Of a stretch of 64,000 nt of DNA, positions 45,045 through 53,973 are shown one piece after another. The notes under the pieces were generated by a model. It saw nothing but the letters and a program-made list of their open reading frames with translations. It was not told the DNA's origin and made no database searches. The stretch spans positions 124,001 through 188,000 of the forward strand of contig NZ_JAYGHH010000003.1 of assembly GCF_034931045.1 (NCBI RefSeq), in the 5' to 3' direction. Position 1 is the first letter of the stretch. Each line of letters opens with the position of its first letter. The stretch is from Nodularia sp034931045. Its GTDB lineage: Bacteria > Cyanobacteriota > Cyanobacteriia > Cyanobacteriales > Nostocaceae. The translations under genes and the position numbers were made by a program.

Positions 45045-45941
45045 ATGGAGCTAGAGATCCAAGGAATTGTAGGCGCTGAATTTCTTCATGTGCCAGTTTT
45101 AAGCCAGGAGGTCGTTGAGGGGTTGGCTGTACGTCCTGGTGGCCATTATCTTGATGCAACGGTGGGGGGTGGTGGTCACAGTCGCTTAATTTTAGAAGCT
45201 GCAACTGATGTGCGGATAACGGCCATTGACCAAGATGAGGACGCTTTAGGGGCGGCGCAAAAGTATTTGGCTGAGTTTGGTGACAAGGTAGAGTTTATTC
45301 ACAGCAATTTTTCGGCTTATAAATATAGTCCTAACACTTTCGATGGTATCCTGGCTGATTTGGGTGTGAGTTCTTACCATTTAGACCAGCCAGAACGGGG
45401 TTTTAGCTTTCGCCATGCGGCAAATCTGGATATGCGAATGAATCAGCAACAGTCTTTAACGGCGGCTGATGTAATTAATGAATGGGATGAGGCGGAATTA
45501 GCAGATATTTTCTTTAAATACGGTGAGGAACGACTATCGCGGCGGATTGCCAGACGGATTGTGGAAAAACGACCATTTCAAACTACTACAGAATTGGCTG
45601 AGGCGATCGCCTATGCTGTCCCCCGTCAATATCGTTATGGTCGGATTCACCCGGCGACAAGGGTTTTTCAAGCTTTGCGAATTGTGGTTAATGATGAGTT
45701 AAAGTCTTTAGAAACCTTTTTAGATCAAGCCCCTAACGCCTTGGTTTCTGGTGGACGCATTGCCATTATCAGTTTTCACAGTTTGGAAGATCGCCCGGTA
45801 AAGCATGGTTTACGTAATTCTCCTTTGTTAAAAGTCTTGACTAAAAAGCCAATCACTGCAAAAGAGGAAGAATTGGCTAGTAATCCGCGATCGCGTTCTG
45901 CCAAGCTGAGGATAGCTCAGAAAGTAGACGTTAACCTCTAG
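45045..45941 (+). CDS. rsmH: 16S rRNA (cytosine1402-N4)-methyltransferase
   Basis: RsmH (MraW) methylates C1402 in the ribosomal P site. The ATG at 45045 (MELEIQGIVGAEFLHVPVL) gives 298 residues. The SAM motif YLDATVGGGGHS, FDGILADLGVSSYHLD, RGFSFRHAANLDMRM and ISFHSLEDRPVKHGLR are all present. It is not followed by division genes, as usual in cyanobacteria. Confidence 0.93.
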   Translation: MELEIQGIVGAEFLHVPVLSQEVVEGLAVRPGGHYLDATVGGGGHSRLILEAATDVRITAIDQDEDALGAAQKYLAEFGDKVEFIHSNFSAYKYSPNTFDGILADLGVSSYHLDQPERGFSFRHAANLDMRMNQQQSLTAADVINEWDEAELADIFFKYGEERLSRRIARRIVEKRPFQTTTELAEAIAYAVPRQYRYGRIHPATRVFQALRIVVNDELKSLETFLDQAPNALVSGGRIAIISFHSLEDRPVKHGLRNSPLLKVLTKKPITAKEEELASNPRSRSAKLRIAQKVDVNL

Positions 45942-46151
45942 AAATCTCCAATAATTTACAAACCGCAAGATCCCCGATTTCTGGCAAAGGTTGGGGATCT
46001 GAGTTGATCGCTGAAAAGCAAATCAGAAAAAATTCTTATAGATACTATTTGAAATTCTTTTGCAATTGTTCGTTACATTATTTAAAATATCTGTTACATT
46101 GCTTAATAGGGAAACAAAAACCTTTACTAAGTCCTACCGAGAGTATTAACC

Positions 46152-46328
46152 ATGAAAAGCACAACCGCAACCACACCAGTTACAGAAAACCGCAATGCTT
46201 GGAATTGGGGATTCACCACTCAAACCGAAAATTGGAACGGTCGTTTGGCAATGATCGGTTTTGTAGCCGCAGCTTTAATTGAAGTGTTCTCTGGTCAAGG
46301 TTTCCTACACTTCTGGGGTATCCTCTAA
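46152..46328 (+). CDS. hli: High-light-inducible protein (HLIP/SCP)
   Basis: The 58-residue one-helix protein has the chlorophyll-binding signature ENWNGRLAMIGFVAAALIE, followed by FLHFWGIL at the C-terminus. HLIPs bind chlorophyll and carotenoid in the thylakoid and protect photosystem assembly under excess light. The ATG at 46152 follows an AGTATTAACC leader without a strong Shine-Dalgarno. It lies 208 bases before the helical carotenoid protein gene, across an assembly gap. Confidence 0.93.
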   Translation: MKSTTATTPVTENRNAWNWGFTTQTENWNGRLAMIGFVAAALIEVFSGQGFLHFWGIL

Positions 46329-46338
46329 GATTTCACTT

Positions 46339-46372
46339 TTGTCCAAAAAAGATATAAATCTCAATTGGACAA
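46339..46372 (+). terminator. Hairpin after the HLIP gene
   Basis: TTGTCCAA (46339-46346) and TTGGACAA (46365-46372) form a perfect 8-bp stem directly before the assembly gap, so a following T-tract cannot be seen. Confidence 0.6.
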
Positions 46373-46499
46373 NNNNNNNNNNNNNNNNNNNNNNNNNNNN
46401 NNNNNNNNNNNNNNNNNNNNNNNNNNNNNNNNNNNNNNNNNNNNNNNNNNNNNNNNNNNNNNNNNNNNNNNNNNNNNNNNNNNNNNNNNNNNNNNNNNN
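46373..46499. other. Assembly gap of 127 N
   Basis: The gap separates the HLIP gene from the helical carotenoid protein gene. It may hide the HCP promoter; a repeat or hairpin is a likely cause. Confidence 0.9.
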
Positions 46500-46536
46500 G
46501 TTGAATTAACACTTACTAAAAATTTTGGGTAAAACT

Positions 46537-47052
46537 ATGAACGCTACAACAGAATCAAATCAATTAACCAATACTTTTGATTCCAGCACATATTCAGAAA
46601 ATGCTGTGGTAACTACTACCACTTTATTTAAATCCCTAAGTGTAGATGACCAGTTAGCACTGCTGTGGTACATTTACACCGAAATGGGTCGTTCTATTAC
46701 CCCAGCCGCCCCAGGTGCTGCCCGGATGCAGTTTGCTGAGGGTGTACTTAATCAAATCAAGCAAATGTCTCATACTCAACAGCTAGATGTGATGCGAGAC
46801 TTAGCTGCTAAAAGAAATACACAAATTAGCCGTTCCTACGGAATTTGGAGCGTTAATACTAAATTAGCTTTCTGGTTTGAATTATCAGAGTTGATGGTTC
46901 AAGGCTTAGTCGCCCCAATGCCTTCTAACTACCAACCTTCTCGTGATGTAGTACAAGCGTTAGAAGCTATTAAGCAACTTGATTTTGGTCAACAAATTAC
47001 AGTCCTGAGAAATACAGTTGTCAACATGGGTGTTGATCCACTAGCTGATTAA
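46537..47052 (+). CDS. hcp: Helical carotenoid protein (OCP N-terminal domain homolog)
   Basis: The ATG at 46537 (MNATTESNQLTNTF) gives 171 residues, which match only the helical N-terminal domain of the orange carotenoid protein. The carotenoid-contacting Trp and Tyr in LLWYIYTEMGR, the GAARMQFAEG stretch and LAFWFELSELM correspond to Trp41, Tyr44 and Trp110 of OCP. HCPs are soluble keto-carotenoid proteins that quench singlet oxygen or phycobilisome excitation. No C-terminal-domain homolog lies nearby. Which HCP clade it belongs to is unknown. Confidence 0.9.
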   Translation: MNATTESNQLTNTFDSSTYSENAVVTTTTLFKSLSVDDQLALLWYIYTEMGRSITPAAPGAARMQFAEGVLNQIKQMSHTQQLDVMRDLAAKRNTQISRSYGIWSVNTKLAFWFELSELMVQGLVAPMPSNYQPSRDVVQALEAIKQLDFGQQITVLRNTVVNMGVDPLAD

Positions 47053-47156
47053 AACAGCAGAAATATATCAGTTTTTATAGCAACCTCTAAATTTTCCCGT
47101 CCCGATCCTCAACAGAAACATTCAATTCAGCCGCAATTATAATACTTCGGCAAACC

Positions 47157-47180
47157 AAGGGTTAACTAGCGTTAACCCTT
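47157..47180. terminator. Bidirectional terminator between HCP and the fusion regulator
   Basis: AAGGGTTAAC, loop TAGC and GTTAACCCTT form a perfect 10-bp stem with T/A-rich flanks on both sides, between two convergent genes. Confidence 0.85.
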
Positions 47181-47204
47181 TTGCGTAGGCTGAAAATTTT
47201 GAAC

Positions 47205-49761
47205 TTACGACAAAATAATTGCCCACATACTAACTCCCAAACCCACAGCAGCGAGATGTTGCCAAAAGAGCGCTCTTATAGGTTGACGAGCAATTTTTTG
47301 AGTTAAAATAATTGTGAATAACACTGAGAAAATCAGAGTAGCACCTTGCAAAAAGTCAATCACAGCCGGATGTGCTACTAAAATTGGTAATTGTTCCCCA
47401 TTTAAACCAAAGGTAGCTAAAGTCACAGGCAAAATTCGCCCAGCTTCACCCAAACCCAAACGCAGATAATGAGCTAAATTACCTCCTAGCACCAATGGTA
47501 AATAACCATAGGTAAGTTCTAGAAATGGTCGAGGTTTACGCCCAAATTTAGTTAACTGCATCAAGCCGTAAGACCCAAAAACTATAGCTGTGGGGATGAT
47601 CAAAATTAGCAGTGAAAATCCCAAATGCTGCCAAAACCAAGTTAAATCGATTTCTAAACCTAACCAAGACTGTAACTCTGGTAAGCGATGCAGATACACT
47701 CCACCCAATAGCAAAAACAATAACGCCACTTCATAGCTGTGGGGTGTATGAGTCGTCCATAGTTCAATCGCCGGGGGACGCAAATTGAACTCAACAGAAC
47801 GATGGGGACAAGCTTTCAGACAAGTCATACATAATACACAGTCTCGATTATCTTGCAACTGTGCGGGGTGGGAATATAACGGACAGCCATTAGTTGCCAT
47901 CCCTTCGCCCTTTTCGGGGCCGCCTTTGTAACACTGATAAGTATTGCAAGAAGCAGAACAGATACCTTGCTGCGCCCGGAGTTCCGTCATTGAGAGTTTG
48001 GCAAATAAACCATTCATTCCCCCAATAGGACAAAGATACCGACACCAAAACCGCCGTTCAAAAATGGCTGAGAAAATCATCGCCCCAGCTGTAATTAATA
48101 GCAGCAACCAAGCGGAAAGGTAAGCAGTATTTTGTAAATCCCAGAGTTCTTCCCAGAGGAAAATCAGGGTAAATAATCCAAACAAGAACCATCCGCCCCA
48201 TTTTTCAGCTTTTTGTCTCGGCCAGCTTTGGAGTTGTCGCGGAAATAGCCAGAGGGAAAGTTTTTGGGTAATTTCGCCATAAATCATAAAAGGACAGACA
48301 GAACACCATATCCGACCTAAGAAGGGGAAGAGGAATAGAAAAAACGGCCACCACCAAGCCCAAAAGAAATTTAAAATGAAATTGCGATCGCGTGTTTGCG
48401 GGCCAATAAATAAAATGGCGATCATCACCGCAAAACCGACGAAAGTAAAACCATAATTAATCCGGTCTGGCCACCAAGGACTCCGCAAAAATTTCCGTAA
48501 CCCAGGATAAGCATTCAAAAGATTCAGACGCAATTGCTTTTTCTTGGTTTGGGCTGACCAAAATATTTCTTCTGTTAACTCGCGTCCATCACCTACCTGA
48601 ACAATCGCCCGTTCGACAATATTTTTTAATTCTTTGAGATTACCGGGAAAATCATAAGACTGTAAGCGGCGTAAAGCTTCTGGGGTGATTTGCGGTTTAG
48701 AAAGACCTTTGCCTCGAATATAAAGGCTAGTGTAATATTCTACTTGGGCTTGAATATCTGTTTTCCGTACCCGTAGCGGTGGCACTTTAATTCTATGAGT
48801 AACGCACCGTTCAATGTCTGATTGTGTTTTTTCCGAAACAATGATTATACGGGCTTTACAGGGGCGAGATTCAGCCGCAGGTTCTCCCGAACGAGTCACA
48901 GGTGTATATTTGCCTGTTTCTAGCAACTGTGCCACAGACGGTAATAATTCAGGAGGTAATTCTTGAATGTTATTNNNNNNNNNNNNNNNNNNNNNNNNNN
49001 NNNNNNNNAACAATAGTGCCTGACCCTAACCATTTTAATAGTCCTGGTTTACCGCCAGCGCGACCAAATAAATCCATACCGCTAGTTTGAAGAATCCCAC
49101 AATTAACCTTAATCATCGGTTCTCGCCTTTTGGGTGAACCGTAGTGAATGAGGGCGGCTATATTATCTTTTTCTAAACCTGGTTCCCCAAAAATTTCCAC
49201 AGATTTGTCTGTGTTGGCAGCTGATCTAATTTGCTCTCGTAGGCGCACAGCATAGCGACTCGTACCCACAATTCCGCGTTGGGCTTTGGTGACTAAATAT
49301 GGTCGTAAGGCTACAGCCCGTTCTTGTTCATAGCTAAGTGCGGATGTTACCTGCGCCAATTCTTGAGCTAATAAACGGGAAAAAGCCTGAGCAATTTCTG
49401 GATATTGGGCGACTAATGAGTGGAAATTAGCAGTAGATATCACCCATAACTGGCATTCAGTTACAGTGGTGATGGTACTAGGAGTTAACTCATCTAAAAG
49501 CAATTCCTTGAGTTGAATAATTGCGCCGGGAAGAAAACCACAGGCTAAGGCCTGGTTATTTTGATTGCTAGTCTTGCTTTCCAGTTGCCCTTGTTGCAGA
49601 ATGTAAAGCGCTTCTGGGGAAGTACCTTGACTAACTAAATTACTTGCGGCTGGGAAAAATTTTGACTCAATGACTTGAGCGATCGCATCTAACACCGTAG
49701 GTGAGAGAATTCCTAAAGGTGTGCGTTCCTGGAGCCATATAACCGTTTCTGGAGATGTCAT
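47205..49761 (-). CDS. Fusion protein: cNMP-type sensor, degenerate sigma-54 AAA+ domain and NosR/NapH-like membrane polyferredoxin
   Basis: Two frames on either side of the gap (48975-49008) are one gene: family alignment joins GSGTIV to NNIQELPPEL. Residues about 15-135 form a Crp-type cyclic-nucleotide-binding fold. Next is a sigma-54 activator-type AAA+ domain with a weakened Walker A (GEPGLEKD), no GAFTGA loop (DLFGRAGGKPGLLKWLG), and the C-terminal FPGNLKELKNIVERA. The last 500 residues have about nine membrane helices and four cysteine motifs: CSVCPFM, CRYLCPIGG, CSASCNTYQC and CVLCMTCLKACP. The last domain resembles NosR/NapH electron-transfer proteins. It may sense redox or cyclic nucleotide and pass electrons; the role is unknown. 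Confidence 0.85.
48975..49008. other. Assembly gap of 34 N in the Walker B region
   Basis: By alignment to sigma-54 activators only a few residues are missing here; reading-frame continuity needs a length divisible by three, so 34 is not the true size. Confidence 0.85.
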
Positions 49762-50346
49762 GATACTATTCTCCCTGCGGGTTGATGTATAAAGAAATTA
49801 TCGCTGAATAGGACTGTTACAATACTTGTATGATGAATTGCTCGAATTTACCTAATCTCTAGATACCTTAAAGAGTTTATTTAATTTAACAATACTTCTT
49901 CAGTAACTATTATGCTAACTCTGCTTTAAAAAAGCCATAATCCTGACCATACAAGGAATTCAAACTGATTATCCTAAATGTTTTGGGAAAATTTCTTTTT
50001 TATCCCTGTGGCCTGTTCCCTCTTCCCTGTTTCCTTGGGCAGAATGTTAATTTAACATAACAAGTACGATAGAACCTTAACAAATACGTCATTTGCAGTC
50101 ATAATTAAGCAAATATACCATGTATTAACTTCAGTGTTTGATTTTATCCTGGATGTTTAAGCAATTATAATTATTAAATTGAAATTCTGTAACCAAAAAA
50201 ACTTAATTGTATAACCTTATGGGGAATTAGTATTATCGCCTCATAGATATCAGAGCTTTGTCCAAAATTAGAGATTGAAAATTAAAATTTATTTAACCCG
50301 TGTTTTTTCAAAAAAATTCTCAAATATAAAAAGTTAAGGATGAGCA
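49762..50346. other. Long divergent intergenic region
   Basis: The 585 bases between the fusion regulator (minus) and the FHA-GGDEF-EAL gene (plus) are AT-rich and hold no open frame of note. I found no GTA-N8-TAC box or Crp-type palindrome. Its length and divergent arrangement suggest control from both sides. Confidence 0.6.
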
Positions 50347-52971
50347 ATGCCAGAAAATGAGTGGGAACAAATACGCCACCTCTTGGTTGTCCAAGACTTG
50401 GAAGGACAGCAAACTATCCCCCTTCACGAGGCTACTTATTCTCTAGGACGGCATCGTGGAAACTCTATTGTCCTCCGTTCACCGTCAGTATCCAGACAAC
50501 ACGCAATTTTACTGCGGGTAACAATTCCAGAAACTGACCAATATTGTTTTCGGATTATCGATGGTAACTTCACAGGTAAGGGTAGTAGTAATGGCCTATT
50601 GGTCAATGGAACTAAATGCTTATCTCATAATCTCAAGCATGGAGATGTGATTATATTTGGGAATAATCAAGCTCAGGCTAAATATTACACTGTTTCTAAC
50701 CTTTCAGAAGCTGAGTTGATTTCATTTTCTGGCGCTGAAGACCTATCTAATTTCTTCTCCAAGCAAACCAACTCCGTCAATACTTTTCAAACTTTAGTTA
50801 TTAATCCGGACTCTGAAGAAGCCAATGATACAGCCTTGGCTCGCCTAGCATCTTTCCCAGAACTGATACCCAATGCGATTATTGAAATTGATTTAAAGGG
50901 GAGGGTAACTTATCTCAATCCGGCGGCATCTTTAGAGTTTCCCCAACTCAAGACAATGGGACAAGAGCATCCTATAGTGTCAGGATTACTAAATGCAGTT
51001 GCCAATTCTCAGCAAAATCCTTTTGTGCGTGAAGTGCAAGTTGATCAAAAGATTTTTGAACAATCCGTACATTTTCTGCCAGAAAGTAATTTAATTAGAA
51101 CTTTTATTGCTAGGGATATTACAAAGCAAAAACAAGCCGAAGCTGAACTACAACAGCGCGATCGCTTACTACAGGCGGTTGCAGAAGCGGCTAATTATTT
51201 GCTGGTAGAAATGAACTACGAAATCGCTATTGATAAAGTTCTAGCCGTGCTGGGCGAAGCCGCCCAAGTAGATCGGGTCTATGTCTTTAGTAACCATCAA
51301 GACACAGCAACAGGGCAAATGGCGGTTAGCCTCCAGTTTGAATGGACAAACATCAACACTGCTTCTTCCTTACACAACTGGCAGAATCAAATTTATGAAT
51401 CTAGTGGATTAGAACGTTGGTATGCTGTTCTCTCTAGTGGCACAACTATTAAGGGTCTAACAACAGAATTTCCTCTAGGTGAGCAAAAATTACTTTCTAG
51501 AGACGGGATCAAATCTTTACTTCTAGTACCCCTGCGGCTAGAGGAAAAATTTTGGGGTTATCTTGGTTTGGTAGACTGTTCGACAGAGCGCGTGTGGTCA
51601 AAGCATGAGGAAACTACACTGATGACAATGGGGGCTAGTATCGGTGGTGCTTGGCAGCGTCAGCAAGTAGAAGGTAAGATCCGCTTTCAGGCTTTACATG
51701 ATCTTCTGACTGGATTACCCAATCGGCTATTATTCAATGAACTGCTTGACAAAGCCCTACCCAATGCGACTCGTAACCAAAAAAGTTTAGCTGTGATGTT
51801 TCTTGACCTGGATCGGTTCAAAGTTATTAATGATACACTAGGTCATAGTCTGGGAGATCGATTATTACAAGACGTGGCGGAGAGATTAACCCACTCTCTT
51901 AGAAATGGTGATACAGTTGCCCGTTGGGGTGGTGATGAATTTACCATCCTATTACCCCACGTGAAATATCTTGAAGAAGTATCCCAGGTCGCAGAGAGAA
52001 TTTTACAAGCCTTAGAAAATATATTTTATTTAGATGGACACGAACTTTATGTAAGTGCCAGCCTGGGAATTGCCCTACTGGATGACAACAGTTTTGATGC
52101 CGAAACTTTAATTCAGCACGCAGATACTGCTTTGTATTATGCCAAAGATAAGGGACGAAATAACTACCAATTCTACACTAATACATTAAATGCCAAAAAT
52201 CCTGAACTTTTGACTTTAGAAAAGAGCTTGCGCTACGTTCTAGAAAAAAAACAATTAACCATATACTATCAGCCTAGAGTCAACATTATTACTCAGAAGA
52301 TTACTGGCATGGAGGCGTTGTTACGTTGGCAGCACCCTGATATGGGATCAATTGCCCCCAGTGTTTTTATTCCTCTTGCTGAAACCAGTGGATTAATTAT
52401 TCCCATTGGTGAATGGGTATTACGGACAGCCTGTATGCAGAATAAAGCTTGGCAGAAACAGGGATTGCCTCCCCTGACTATTGCTGTAAATTTATCTCCT
52501 AAACAATTCCGCCAACCTAAACTGGTGGAAACTGTAGCTAAAATTTTAGTAGAGACAGACTTAGAGCCGCACTTTTTAGAATTAGAAATTACGGAAACTA
52601 CAGCCATTGAAGATTTAGACTTTACTAGAAATGTGTTGCAGCGTTTAGAGCAGATGGGCGTTAAACTTTCCATTGATGACTTTGGTACTGGTCATTCTTC
52701 GCTTTCGCGCCTACAACTGTTACCATTTCACAATTTAAAAATTGATAAATCTTTTATCCAAGAATTAACAAAAAACGAAAAAGTTGCTCACATTGTTACA
52801 GCAATAGTGGCTTTGGGTAGGAGTTTAGGATTAAGATTAACCGCCGAAGGGGTTGAAAAGCAAGAAGAACTGGATTTTTTGGCATCCATTAATTGCGAAG
52901 ATGTTCAGGGCTATCTGTTTTATAGACCGCTTCCGGTTGATAAGATCACAGAAATTCTCCAAAATGAATAA
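50347..52971 (+). CDS. FHA-PAS-GAF-GGDEF-EAL cyclic-di-GMP signalling protein
   Basis: The 874-residue soluble protein joins an FHA domain (about 12-115; GRHRGNS, SVSRQHA, GSSNGLLVNG), a PAS-like segment (about 170-265), a GAF domain (about 280-430), a GGDEF diguanylate cyclase domain with intact GGDEF at 528-532 and an EAL phosphodiesterase domain with intact EAL at 656-658 plus DDFGTGHSSL and TAEGVEK. Both catalytic signatures are complete, so it may make and break c-di-GMP. The FHA domain would link it to phospho-Thr from Ser/Thr kinases, several of which are encoded in this window. Confidence 0.93.
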   Translation: MPENEWEQIRHLLVVQDLEGQQTIPLHEATYSLGRHRGNSIVLRSPSVSRQHAILLRVTIPETDQYCFRIIDGNFTGKGSSNGLLVNGTKCLSHNLKHGDVIIFGNNQAQAKYYTVSNLSEAELISFSGAEDLSNFFSKQTNSVNTFQTLVINPDSEEANDTALARLASFPELIPNAIIEIDLKGRVTYLNPAASLEFPQLKTMGQEHPIVSGLLNAVANSQQNPFVREVQVDQKIFEQSVHFLPESNLIRTFIARDITKQKQAEAELQQRDRLLQAVAEAANYLLVEMNYEIAIDKVLAVLGEAAQVDRVYVFSNHQDTATGQMAVSLQFEWTNINTASSLHNWQNQIYESSGLERWYAVLSSGTTIKGLTTEFPLGEQKLLSRDGIKSLLLVPLRLEEKFWGYLGLVDCSTERVWSKHEETTLMTMGASIGGAWQRQQVEGKIRFQALHDLLTGLPNRLLFNELLDKALPNATRNQKSLAVMFLDLDRFKVINDTLGHSLGDRLLQDVAERLTHSLRNGDTVARWGGDEFTILLPHVKYLEEVSQVAERILQALENIFYLDGHELYVSASLGIALLDDNSFDAETLIQHADTALYYAKDKGRNNYQFYTNTLNAKNPELLTLEKSLRYVLEKKQLTIYYQPRVNIITQKITGMEALLRWQHPDMGSIAPSVFIPLAETSGLIIPIGEWVLRTACMQNKAWQKQGLPPLTIAVNLSPKQFRQPKLVETVAKILVETDLEPHFLELEITETTAIEDLDFTRNVLQRLEQMGVKLSIDDFGTGHSSLSRLQLLPFHNLKIDKSFIQELTKNEKVAHIVTAIVALGRSLGLRLTAEGVEKQEELDFLASINCEDVQGYLFYRPLPVDKITEILQNE

Positions 52972-53149
52972 AAACGTTCTGCAATTTCCAGGAATTTGAA
53001 TTAAAAATCAAGCAGAAATAAAATTTTGACTTGGTTAATTATGGGTCAGATGTTAAGAGGATGTTGGAAAAATTAAAAATGGTGTAAGAAAACGCTGAAA
53101 TTCCCCAAATTATGTCTAAATAAAAAAATAAATCTTCTCAAATAAACTG

Positions 53150-53530
53150 ATGGGCAAGAAACAGGAAAAAAATAGAAAATTATCTCCGGATAAAGATACC
53201 AGAGTCATTACTACCAAGAAAATTTGGGAAATGACAGTGGGCATTTTTGCAATTTGTATCCCACTTGCAGCTGTAACCAAAAGCGGGGCGATTCTACCTT
53301 TAGCTGTTATTGCTGGTGCAACTCTTAGTACTGCTGCTATCTGGCTTGCTGATGAAAAAAAAGCAACATCCCAACATTTATTATCACAGCAGCTAGAAAT
53401 TTTACAACAAAGATTAGCAAATCTGGAAACAATAGTCAGTAGTGAGGAATTTGACTTAAATAATAAAATTAAAAACTTAGAAATTACTGATCAAACTAAA
53501 CCCACTAGGAATAAAAAAACTAAAACATAG
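53150..53530 (+). CDS. Small membrane protein with coiled-coil tail
   Basis: The 126-residue protein has a basic N-terminus, two membrane segments (about 23-60: MTVGIFAICIPLAAVT and AILPLAVIAGATLSTAA) and a C-terminal coiled coil (LLSQQLEILQQRLANLETIV). It is followed by a Lys-rich end. No family is recognised; such architecture suits a membrane-tethered scaffold. Confidence 0.7.
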   Translation: MGKKQEKNRKLSPDKDTRVITTKKIWEMTVGIFAICIPLAAVTKSGAILPLAVIAGATLSTAAIWLADEKKATSQHLLSQQLEILQQRLANLETIVSSEEFDLNNKIKNLEITDQTKPTRNKKTKT

Positions 53531-53648
53531 CATAAAGATGTATATGAAATCACAAAAAATTTTATACTGAAGATACGACTGTAGGGGGAGAATTAGAAAT
53601 AGCGATCGCCAATAGCCTAGATATAACCAATTAAAAGAGGTTAAAGTT

Positions 53649-53840
53649 ATGGCAGTATCAGCAATTGATATTTCCAGAAGTCTCAGTGGCATAGATTTTC
53701 CCGCTAACAAACAAGATTTAGTCAACCATGCCAGAGAGAAAAAAGCCAATCAGGAAGTAATCAACGTCCTGCAACAAATGCCAGAACGGGAATATGGCAA
53801 TATGGCAGATGTAGAACACGCCTTTGGTGAAGTTAAGTAA
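53649..53840 (+). CDS. DUF2795 family protein
   Basis: The 63-residue protein matches the DUF2795 pattern: DISRSLSGIDFPANKQDLVNHARE, VINVLQQMPEREYGNMADVEHAFGEV. These small helical proteins are common in cyanobacteria and actinobacteria, and their function is unknown. An AAAGAGG ribosome site precedes the ATG. Confidence 0.85.
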   Translation: MAVSAIDISRSLSGIDFPANKQDLVNHAREKKANQEVINVLQQMPEREYGNMADVEHAFGEVK

Positions 53841-53922
53841 TTTCTGAAGTTATACGAGCGAGTTCACAGATATCATTCATCATCAACGGGCTGATTTAGT
53901 AAACCCGCCCCTACTTTAAAAA

Positions 53923-53951
53923 AGCGATCGCTCTGGAAACGGGCGATCGCT
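53923..53951. terminator. Hairpin built from two HIP1 sites
   Basis: AGCGATCGC (53923-53931) and GCGATCGCT (53943-53951) pair over 9 bp around an 11-base loop, between two convergent genes. A repeat of the AAACCCGCCCCTAC family lies just before it (about 53900-53914). Confidence 0.6.
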
Positions 53952-53973
53952 AACCAATATCAAGCTAAAATTG

